A stretch of DNA of 15,087 bases, from contig SFHI01000035.1 in assembly GCA_004555705.1 (NCBI GenBank), positions 1 to 15,087 of the forward strand, given 5' to 3'. The notes below the pieces were generated by a model. That model was not told the origin of the DNA and did no database searches. It saw only the letters and a program-made list of their open reading frames with translations. The stretch comes from Clostridiales bacterium. GTDB taxonomy: Bacteria; Bacillota; Clostridia; Oscillospirales; Oscillospiraceae. The position numbers and the translations under genes are program-made. Below, one piece after another: positions 6,461-11,337 of this stretch (its first letter is position 1; the number at the start of each line of letters is the position of its first letter).

Positions 6461-7543
6461 ATGGCAAATCCCGTAACCAACCTTCGCAAAACCGCGGAGG
6501 AATTTCAGCGCATGGACGCGAAGGACAAAAGACGCAGCATCATCGACGCCATCCTCAATAACGCGCTGTACATCCTGATGCTGATCTTCGTGATCTACAC
6601 TGCCATCAAGCGTCCCAACTTCCTGACACTGGGGTCTCTGGCCAACCTGATCACCCAGGTGGCGGCCTACCTTCCCCTGGCCCTGGGCATCGGCGGATGT
6701 ATCGTACTGACCGGTACCGACCTGTCCGCCGGACGCGTGGTGGGTCTGACCGCCGCCGTGGCGGGCGTGCTGCTGCAGAAGGCCGGCTTCGCCAACAAAA
6801 TGTTCCAGAACCTGCCCACCGTAAATATCTGGTGGATTCTGGCCGCCATGCTCATTGTCGTCGCCATCGGCGCGCTGATCGGCCTGGTCAACGGCTTCTT
6901 CGTGGCCAAGTTCAGCCTGCATCCCTTCATCGTCACCCTTTCCACCCAGCTGATTACCTACGGCATCATCCTGTGGTTCTTCTCCCTCAACGGCAACAAC
7001 GGCCAGCCCATCTCCGGCCTCAGCGACGAGTATAAGCAGTTCGTAGGCGGCACCATGTTCCGCCTGGGCAACGTGGCCATTCCCTGGTATGTGCTCTATG
7101 CCGTGATCCTCACCGCCCTGATGTGGTTCATCTGGAACAAAACCACCTTCGGCAAGAATATGTTCGCCGTGGGCTCCAACGCCGAGGCCGCCCGGGTTTC
7201 CGGCGTCAACGTGTTCCTGACCACCATGCTGGTGCACACCCTGGCCGGCGCCATGTACGGCTACGCGGGCTTCATCGAGGGTGTCCGCAGCGGCTCCGTG
7301 GCCGCCAGCACCGGACTGAACGCCGAGTGCGACGCCATCGCGGCCTGCGTCATCGGCGGCGTATCCTTCGTCGGCGGCACCGGTAAGATCAGCGGCATCA
7401 TCCTGGGTGTGGTGGTTCTGCGTCTGATCTTCGTGGCCCTGACCATGCTGGGCGTGGACTCCTCCAGCCTGTTCATCATCAAGGGCGCCATCATCCTGTG
7501 CGCCTGCGCTCTGGATATGCGCAAGTACCTGGTGAAGAAGTAA
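6461..7543 (+). CDS. mglC: Sugar ABC transporter permease
   Basis: This integral membrane subunit forms the sugar channel with MglA. The 360-residue protein belongs to the branched-chain/ribose-type permease family (BPD_transp_2). A soluble, charged N-terminal tail of about 30 residues precedes roughly ten hydrophobic segments from residue 33 on. The sequence GTDLSAGRVVGL (85-96) and the cytoplasmic coupling loop with NAEAARVSGVN (240-250) are typical of RbsC/MglC. The ribosome site AAGGAGGT (6445-6452) overlaps the stop codon of mglA. The stop codon overlaps the start of the next gene by one base (TAATG), implying coupled translation. Galactose versus another sugar cannot be decided from the permease; the name follows the binding protein. 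Confidence 0.92.
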   Translation: MANPVTNLRKTAEEFQRMDAKDKRRSIIDAILNNALYILMLIFVIYTAIKRPNFLTLGSLANLITQVAAYLPLALGIGGCIVLTGTDLSAGRVVGLTAAVAGVLLQKAGFANKMFQNLPTVNIWWILAAMLIVVAIGALIGLVNGFFVAKFSLHPFIVTLSTQLITYGIILWFFSLNGNNGQPISGLSDEYKQFVGGTMFRLGNVAIPWYVLYAVILTALMWFIWNKTTFGKNMFAVGSNAEAARVSGVNVFLTTMLVHTLAGAMYGYAGFIEGVRSGSVAASTGLNAECDAIAACVIGGVSFVGGTGKISGIILGVVVLRLIFVALTMLGVDSSSLFIIKGAIILCACALDMRKYLVKK

Positions 7544-7896
7544 TGGCAGAAGAATCTCCCCGCCAGCTCCGGGGGCTGTACAAAAACGTAAAAATATCCG
7601 TGAAAACCCTGGATACCATCATTATCGTCTGCATTCTGGTGATCGTGGTGCTGCTGGCCATCGACCTGCAGAACCCCGGCTTTACCATCACCTTCGACAG
7701 CAAGGGCGGTACGGATGTGGCCCCCCAGAACCAGATGTACGGGGAACTGCTGACCGCTCCGGAGCCGCCCGCCCGGGAGGGATACCGCTTTACCGGCTGG
7801 TACCGGGACAGCGCCTGTTATGAGGCCTGGATATTGGAATCGGATACCATCCAGGAGGACATGACCCTCTACGCAGGGTGGGAAAAAAGCCCCTGA
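7543..7896 (+). CDS. Small membrane-anchored protein with one InlB-type B repeat
   Basis: The 117-residue product has a charged N-terminus, one strong transmembrane segment (about residues 24-41, DTIIIVCILVIVVLLAI) and then a single Listeria-Bacteroides/InlB B-repeat-like domain (about 47-113). The domain shows the usual FDSKGG, PPAREGYRFTGWYRD and DMTLYAGW elements. With the positive residues before the segment, the repeat should face outside. Its ATG overlaps the mglC stop codon as TAATG, and a terminator follows, so it is the last gene of the transporter operon. Such repeats usually occur in tandem in large adhesins; a lone one tied to a transporter is unusual. It may assist the permease or binding protein at the surface, but no function is shown. 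An upstream in-frame Met would lie inside mglC. Confidence 0.85.
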   Translation: MAEESPRQLRGLYKNVKISVKTLDTIIIVCILVIVVLLAIDLQNPGFTITFDSKGGTDVAPQNQMYGELLTAPEPPAREGYRFTGWYRDSACYEAWILESDTIQEDMTLYAGWEKSP

Positions 7897-7905
7897 AATC
7901 AAAGT

Positions 7906-7944
7906 CCCCGGCACGGCCCAAAGCCGCGCCGGGGTTTCCCTTTT
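7906..7944 (+). terminator. Terminator of the mgl operon
   Basis: CCCCGGCACGGC (7906-7917) pairs with GCCGCGCCGGGG (7923-7934), eleven of twelve positions, around a CCAAA loop and is followed by TTTCCCTTTT. It sits ten bases after the last gene. Confidence 0.85.
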
Positions 7945-7956
7945 GCCGGGGAGGAG

Positions 7957-8133
7957 TTGTTTATAATTGACAATTGACAATTAACAATTGACAATTAAGG
8001 AATCCCTTTGGGAATAAAATAGAAATGGTCAAAAACTAGACGTTTTATTTCAAAATCGTCTTGGAGGGACACAATAATTGTCAATTTTCAATTGTCAATT
8101 GTCAATTCGGCGAAGCCGATCAAACACCAATTT
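7957..8133. repeat. Heptamer-rich hairpin element, copy B
   Basis: It repeats copy A in order and orientation: TTGACAA heptamers, a small AATCCC hairpin, an AT-rich centre with GGTCAAAAA, a GGGACACAATAATTGTC block, TTGTCAA heptamers, the CGGC-GAA-GCCG hairpin and a right end AAACACCAATTT (8122-8133). The left end is eroded, with only GTTGTTT left of AATTGGTGTTT, where it abuts the mgl terminator. It runs nearly to the Nudix promoter. Confidence 0.8.
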
Positions 8134-8192
8134 GCCGCTCTGTGGCGGCTGGCCTTTGCTTGCTTCCGAGGGGCGGAGCGCGGAACTTTTCG

Positions 8193-8221
8193 TTGCATTT
8201 CCCGCTCCGGGATGGTATGAT
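8193..8221 (+). promoter_or_regulatory. Candidate Nudix promoter
   Basis: TTGCAT (8193-8198), a 17-base spacer and TATGAT (8216-8221). The minus-10 box is good and the minus-35 box weak. Transcription would start near 8228, so the leader is about 25 bases. Confidence 0.5.
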
Positions 8222-8251
8222 AGAGCATCATGCTGTCAGGAGGTGGGGCCG

Positions 8252-8782
8252 GTGGCGAACGAGGTGGAGTGGAACGATATTTATGACGAAAACCGGGTGC
8301 TTACCGGACGGGTGCACCGCCGGGGCCGTCCCTGGCAGCCGGGGGAGTACGGGCTGGTGGTCTGCGTGTGGGTGTACGACAAGCGGGGACACCTGCTGCT
8401 GACCCGCCGGGCCCCGGGCAAGAGCTTTGCCGGAACCTGGGAGAATTCCGGCGGCGCGGCCAAGGCCGGGGAGACCAGCCTCCAGGCCATCCGCAGAGAG
8501 CTCTTCGAGGAAACCGGCATCCTGGCGGAGGAATCCGAGTTTGAGCTTTTGGAATCCGGCCGGGACAAAAATACCTTCTACGATTTCTACTGCCTTTTCC
8601 GCCCGGTGCCCCTGAAGGCCATCCGGCTGCTGCCGGGGGAGACCGACAATGTGATGTGGGCCAGCTTCGGCAAGGTCCACTGGATGATCCGCACGGGAAA
8701 AATCTGCAAGATCATCGCGCACCAGTTTCTGCGGCAGGAGAAGTGGCTCCGTTTGCGCAATTTGCCCAAGGACAGGGCATGA
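8252..8782 (+). CDS. Nudix family hydrolase
   Basis: The 176-residue product has a full Nudix box at residues 68-90: Gly68, Glu74, then RELFEETGI (82-90), which binds the metal and cleaves a nucleoside-diphosphate-linked or pyrophosphate substrate. The N-terminal block (DIYDENRVLTG, HRRG, EYGLVVCVWV) and WENSGGAA before the box resemble the isopentenyl-diphosphate isomerase-like/YfcD branch, but the substrate is unknown. I chose the GTG at 8252 because AGGAGG (8238-8243) lies eight bases upstream. A longer frame reaching 8078 has its first residues encoded by repeat copy B and crosses the candidate promoter. The next gene follows after a 142-base gap with its own promoter, so the two need not be co-transcribed. 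Confidence 0.88.
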   Translation: MANEVEWNDIYDENRVLTGRVHRRGRPWQPGEYGLVVCVWVYDKRGHLLLTRRAPGKSFAGTWENSGGAAKAGETSLQAIRRELFEETGILAEESEFELLESGRDKNTFYDFYCLFRPVPLKAIRLLPGETDNVMWASFGKVHWMIRTGKICKIIAHQFLRQEKWLRLRNLPKDRA

Positions 8783-8802
8783 ATTTTGTGACCCGTTCCC
8801 AA

Positions 8803-8831
8803 TTGCGTTTGCTTTGGGTTCAGGTTATAAT
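8803..8831 (+). promoter_or_regulatory. Promoter of the phosphoribosyltransferase-like gene
   Basis: TTGCGT (8803-8808), a 17-base spacer and a perfect TATAAT (8826-8831). Transcription would begin within the A run at about 8837-8839, that is, right at the 5' arm of the attenuator described next. Confidence 0.6.
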
Positions 8832-8835
8832 GAAA

Positions 8836-8898
8836 AAAAGCGTTTTTCACGACCCGGCAAAAACGCTTGTGCCGGGTTTGGAAACGCTTTTCTTTTTT
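8836..8898 (+). promoter_or_regulatory. Candidate transcription attenuator with alternative hairpins
   Basis: Terminator fold: AAAAGCGTTT (8836-8845) pairs with AAACGCTTTT (8882-8891), ten pairs, followed by C and six T (8893-8898); it encloses a second stem, ACCCGGCA (8852-8859) with TGCCGGGT (8870-8877). Competing fold: AAGCGTTTTT (8838-8847) pairs with AAAAACGCTT (8859-8868), ten pairs, which lies in the loop of the second stem. The same 5' strand thus has two perfect partners, and using the nearer one destroys the terminator. The leader is only about 87 bases in total. No known riboswitch class is recognised; the ligand or protein that would choose between folds is unknown. Confidence 0.65.
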
Positions 8899-8924
8899 GC
8901 AACAGTGAAATTGGAGGTATCTTT

Positions 8925-9560
8925 ATGATCGAACTGGTACACCTTCCCGTGCGCCGGGGCAACGTCCCCCTGCGGATTGCCCGTGGGCATTTCGCCACCA
9001 ACCACTCCCACATCAACTACTACATCGACATCACCTATCAAAAGACCCGGCTCAGCGAGGCCAAGGACAGCGCCTACCAGCTGGTGTCCCATTTTGTGAA
9101 CGATACGCCCGTGGATACGGTGCTCTGCCTGGACGGCACCGCCGTGCTGGGCACCTGCGTGGCCGAGGAGCTGACCAAGACCGGCTTTCGCACCATCAAC
9201 CAGCACCAGACCATCTATGTGACCGAGCCGGAGTACAACGCCAACTCCCAGATCATCTTCCGGGACAACATCCAGCCCATGATCCGGGGCAAGCACGTTC
9301 TGGTGCTGATGGCCTCCGTCACCACGGGATTCACCGCCCGGAAGGCCATCGAGGCCATCGGCTACTACGGCGGCGAGGTGGCCGGTGTGGCTGCCATCTA
9401 CCGGGCCGTGGACGAGGTGGCGGGCTATCCCGTCCGCTCCATCTACTCCGTGGCGGACCTCCCCGACTATGAGAGCTATGACTACCGGGAGTGCCCCTAC
9501 TGCAAGAAGGGCCGCAAGATCGACGCCCTGGTCAACAGCTTCGGCTACAGCGCGATCTGA
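8925..9560 (+). CDS. Phosphoribosyltransferase-like protein (orotate PRTase-like)
   Basis: The 211-residue product has the layout of a type I phosphoribosyltransferase: an N-terminal part with HFATNHSHINYYIDI, a middle VDTVLCLDGTAVLGTCVAEEL resembling the sugar-phosphate-side loop, then HVLVLMASVTTGFTARKAIEAI (124-145) at the position of the PRPP loop. In active enzymes that loop normally carries two acidic residues before the TTG; here they are Met129 and Ala130, so catalysis is doubtful or altered. A CPYC motif (190-193) near the C-terminus could bind metal. It may be a nucleotide-salvage enzyme or a sensor. GGAGGT at 8913-8918 sets the ATG at 8925. The gene has its own promoter, attenuator-like leader and terminator. 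Confidence 0.75.
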   Translation: MIELVHLPVRRGNVPLRIARGHFATNHSHINYYIDITYQKTRLSEAKDSAYQLVSHFVNDTPVDTVLCLDGTAVLGTCVAEELTKTGFRTINQHQTIYVTEPEYNANSQIIFRDNIQPMIRGKHVLVLMASVTTGFTARKAIEAIGYYGGEVAGVAAIYRAVDEVAGYPVRSIYSVADLPDYESYDYRECPYCKKGRKIDALVNSFGYSAI

Positions 9561-9567
9561 AAAAAGC

Positions 9568-9610
9568 CCCCGCTTTCCTCCGGAAAACCGGAAGAAAGCG
9601 GGGATTTTTT
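9568..9610 (+). terminator. Terminator of the phosphoribosyltransferase-like gene
   Basis: CCCCGCTTTC (9568-9577) pairs with GAAAGCGGGG (9594-9603); an inner TCCGG-AAAA-CCGGA stem continues the hairpin, and six T follow at 9605-9610. The heptamer repeat begins immediately after the T tract. Confidence 0.9.
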
Positions 9611-9636
9611 AATTGACAATTGACAATTGACAATTT
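9611..9636. repeat. Short TTGACAA heptamer run
   Basis: Three and a half direct TTGACAA units start right after the terminator T tract. This is the left-arm motif of the long hairpin element with no matching right arm nearby. Confidence 0.7.
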
Positions 9637-9665
9637 TGCGTGTCGGGAGGTGCCAGGAAAACGGA

Positions 9666-9840
9666 AAATTGGTGTTTGCAGTTTTGGGATATGTTGCGTT
9701 GATACCGTAGGGGCGGATATTATCCGCCCGAAACGATCTTACTTTTGAGCATTTTCGATAAAACGGGGTGCTTTTATAGTCGAAAGGTTGCGGGCGGCTA
9801 ATAGCCGCCCCTACGATAACAAATCGTAAAACACCAATTT
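9666..9840. repeat. Nested repeat: CCGTAG element copy 2 inside AAATTGGTGTTT ends
   Basis: The outer ends AAATTGGTGTTT (9666-9677) and AAACACCAATTT (9829-9840) are the terminal repeats of the heptamer family. Between them lies copy 2 of the CCGTAG element (9706-9815). Its left palindrome reads GGGCGGATA-T-TATCCGCCC while the right one keeps GGGCGGCTA. The left end has therefore changed on both arms and stayed self-complementary while losing perfect pairing to the right end. Confidence 0.8.
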
Positions 9841-9875
9841 GCCGAACTGATGAACTGAGCTGGTGAGCGTATCTA

Positions 9876-10133
9876 TTATTTCTCGGGGGAGAATTTCAGA
9901 AGCAGATATGGTTCCATTTCCAGAACCTGCGCAATATTGAACAGAACGTCCAGAGATACGGCGCGTACCATGTTCGGCGCTTCAATTGCTCCCATGTGCT
10001 GCCTGCTGATGCCAATGCTTTCCGCAAGCTGCTCCTGGGTTAGGCCCTTGCGCCTGCGGTAATAGGATATGGCGCAGCCCAGGTCACGATAGCGTTCTGA
10101 GTTGTCAAACTTGCTTCCATTGCTTTGCATCAT
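9876..10133 (-). CDS. XRE-family helix-turn-helix regulator
   Basis: The 85-residue protein is a small Cro/CI-type DNA-binding regulator. The helix-turn-helix is LTQEQLAESIGISRQHMGAIE-like at residues 31-50, preceded by a basic helix (YYRRRKG) and followed by a short helical bundle (LDVLFNIAQVLEMEPYLLL) that usually mediates dimer contacts. It is divergent from the SLOG-like gene, and the inverted repeat at 10206-10253 between them is a likely operator. I chose the ATG at 10133 because AGGGG lies eight bases upstream; GTG at 10142 and ATG at 10130 are alternatives. The gene is less GC-rich than the flanking genes, which fits acquisition. It probably represses the divergent gene and perhaps itself. 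Confidence 0.85.
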   Translation of the reverse strand: MMQSNGSKFDNSERYRDLGCAISYYRRRKGLTQEQLAESIGISRQHMGAIEAPNMVRAVSLDVLFNIAQVLEMEPYLLLKFSPEK

Positions 10134-10147
10134 ACTTTGCACCCCTG

Positions 10148-10175
10148 ATTATTGTAGCCAAAAACACGGCGTCAA
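10148..10175 (-). promoter_or_regulatory. Candidate promoter of the XRE gene
   Basis: On the minus strand, TTGACG (10175-10170), a 16-base spacer and AATAAT (10153-10148) match consensus at five of six positions each. The predicted start, near 10141, is within ten bases of the start codon, so the message would be nearly leaderless or the start differs; that lowers confidence. Confidence 0.4.
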
Positions 10176-10197
10176 TAAATTGTGTGCAATGTGACAC

Positions 10198-10253
10198 TTG
10201 ATATCTGAAATGCGACAACATATAATGTACATTGCGTCAAATGTCGTATTTCA
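10198..10253 (+). promoter_or_regulatory. Promoter and inverted-repeat operator of the SLOG-like gene
   Basis: TTGATA (10198-10203), a 17-base spacer and a perfect TATAAT (10221-10226) form a strong promoter. An imperfect inverted repeat, TGAAATGCGACA (10206-10217) and TGTCGTATTTCA (10242-10253), matches at 11 of 12 positions. One arm lies in the promoter spacer and the other just after the start site. A dimeric regulator bound there would block RNA polymerase; the adjacent XRE protein is the obvious candidate. Confidence 0.75.
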
Positions 10254-10282
10254 AATATAGATTGTCACAGTGAGGAACCGCA

Positions 10283-10753
10283 ATGGAGATTTACACGGTC
10301 AGCCTCTTCGGCCACAGGCGGCTGGATTCGCCCATACAGATTGAAAAACAGCTGGAGAAACTTATCCTCGAGCTTCTCTCGTCAAAACCCTATGTGGAGT
10401 TTCTTGTGGGACGCGATGGGGATTTTGATTTGCTGGCAGCTTCCGTAATACATCGCTGTAGGCGGATTTTTCGGGCAGACAACAGCTCCCTCGTATGGGT
10501 GATGCCTTATCTGACGGCAGAATATCGCGACAGGGAAGAAGCTTTCCGGGAATATTACAACGAGATTGAGATTTGTGAGGAAGCCGCCGGGAAACATTTT
10601 AAGGCGGCGTTCCAGATCAGAAACCGCTGCATGATTGACCGTTCTGATCTGGCCGTGTTCTGTGTCCAGCACAAAAGCGGAGGGGCGTGGCGGACACTGG
10701 AATACGCGCGGAAACGGGGTACACCTGTATGGTATATTTCCCCGGCAGATTGA
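10283..10753 (+). CDS. SLOG-domain (DUF1273/YpsA-like) protein
   Basis: The 156-residue protein resembles the single-domain SLOG/DUF1273 proteins common in clostridia, members of the Rossmann-like nucleotide- or nucleotide-derivative-binding superfamily. Visible landmarks are the N-terminal FGHRRL (9-14), LVGRDGDFDLLAA (41-53), WVMPYLTAEY (72-81), RNRCMIDRSDLAVFCV (113-128) and the glycine loop SGGAWRTLEYA (132-142). No signal or membrane segment is present, so it should be cytoplasmic. GAGGAA upstream fixes the ATG at 10283. It is under the promoter-operator shared with the divergent XRE gene. Codon use is visibly less GC-rich than mgl or rpoB. Ligand and role are unknown; SLOG proteins are known in nucleotide signalling and stress or defence contexts. 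Confidence 0.75.
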   Translation: MEIYTVSLFGHRRLDSPIQIEKQLEKLILELLSSKPYVEFLVGRDGDFDLLAASVIHRCRRIFRADNSSLVWVMPYLTAEYRDREEAFREYYNEIEICEEAAGKHFKAAFQIRNRCMIDRSDLAVFCVQHKSGGAWRTLEYARKRGTPVWYISPAD

Positions 10754-10812
10754 CGGGCGGCCAGCAAGACGGCAAATTGTCGTTTGCAGTTTTCAAACAA
10801 CTTACGTTGCTG

Positions 10813-10926
10813 CCGTAGGGGCGGCTATTAGCCGTCCGAACGCTTAAGGCTTTTTGAGTGTTTCCGTTAGAACATAGTGCTTTTGTAAACGAAAGCAAAG
10901 CGGGCGGCTAATAGCCGCCCCTACGG
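10813..10926. repeat. CCGTAG palindromic element, copy 3
   Basis: The left end is CCGTAGGGGCGGCTATTAGC and the right end the complement, 114 bp in all. The left palindrome has one change that leaves a G-U pair (TAGCCGTCC). Interior GAAAGCAAAGCG matches copy 1. The symmetry extends outward: ACGTTGC (10804-10810) with GCAACGT (10934-10940), and TTTCAAAC with GTTTGAAA further out. It lies just after the SLOG-like gene. Confidence 0.85.
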
Positions 10927-11055
10927 TGGAAACGCAACGTGTTTGAAACAATTTGTCGTACAGATGTGCTGCGTGGATACATATGGGTCATCCTGAGCCG
11001 GCGCGCTGCGCTTGTCTGGGGTGACATATTTTTCAGGGTTGCGGGAAATGGCCTG

Positions 11056-11080
11056 AATTGTCAACTGTCAATTGTCAATT
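11056..11080. repeat. TTGTCAA heptamer run
   Basis: About three and a half TTGTCAA units (one with an A-to-C change) equal to the right arm of the long hairpin element, without a partner arm nearby. Confidence 0.65.
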
Positions 11081-11105
11081 CCTCTGTTTCCGGCAAAATG
11101 GGCAC

Positions 11106-11129
11106 AAAAAAACCGGAGCTTTGCTCCGG
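11106..11129 (-). terminator. Minus-strand intrinsic terminator
   Basis: Read on the minus strand, CCGGAGC-AAA-GCTCCGG (11129-11113) is followed by seven T (11112-11106). No minus-strand gene is nearby, so it would stop antisense transcripts leaving the rpoB region. It has no T tract on the plus strand. Confidence 0.7.
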
Positions 11130-11147
11130 AATTGTGGAAAATATTCA

Positions 11148-11176
11148 TTGACAAACGGCTTGGGATAAGGTAGAAT
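11148..11176 (+). promoter_or_regulatory. Promoter of rpoBC
   Basis: A perfect TTGACA (11148-11153), a 17-base spacer and TAGAAT (11171-11176) make the strongest vegetative promoter in the window. The start would be near 11183, giving a leader of about 155 bases. Confidence 0.85.
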
Positions 11177-11187
11177 GATATTCCATA

Positions 11188-11243
11188 CTGTGATATTATG
11201 CCTTCCCATGGCCTGGAATCCCAACATGGTTATTTTATCACAG
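11188..11243 (+). promoter_or_regulatory. Inverted repeat in the rpoB leader
   Basis: CTGTGATA (11188-11195) and TATCACAG (11236-11243) are exact complements enclosing 40 bases, starting about five bases after the predicted transcript start. It could be a leader stem that protects the mRNA or a regulator site. No known leader motif is recognised. Confidence 0.45.
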
Positions 11244-11337
11244 ATGGCGGCGGCTGTCAAGCAGGAAATTGCACAAATTTGACAACCGACCCAAGCGTAT
11301 CAAATTTACCGGCACACAATTCACAAGAAAGGCTGTG

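Larger units (their letters stand above)
10927..11147. other. Intergenic DNA upstream of rpoB
   Basis: This holds the outer arm of repeat copy 3, a run of TTGTCAA-type heptamers at 11056-11080 and a minus-strand terminator. An open frame at 10939-11151 is made of these repeats and has no ribosome site, so I do not call a gene. Confidence 0.6.

Noticed and set aside
4926..6467. Long open frame (513 codons) on the minus strand opposite mglA
   Set aside because: Complement shadow of a GC-rich ATPase gene; His/Gly/Leu-rich with no domain.
8078..8251. N-terminal extension of the Nudix gene
   Set aside because: It is translated repeat copy B plus the candidate promoter; AGGAGG points to GTG 8252.
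11269..11337. TTG start for rpoB adding 23 basic residues
   Set aside because: AGGA is only two bases from the TTG and the extension does not resemble known RpoB N-termini as I recall them; kept as an alternative start.
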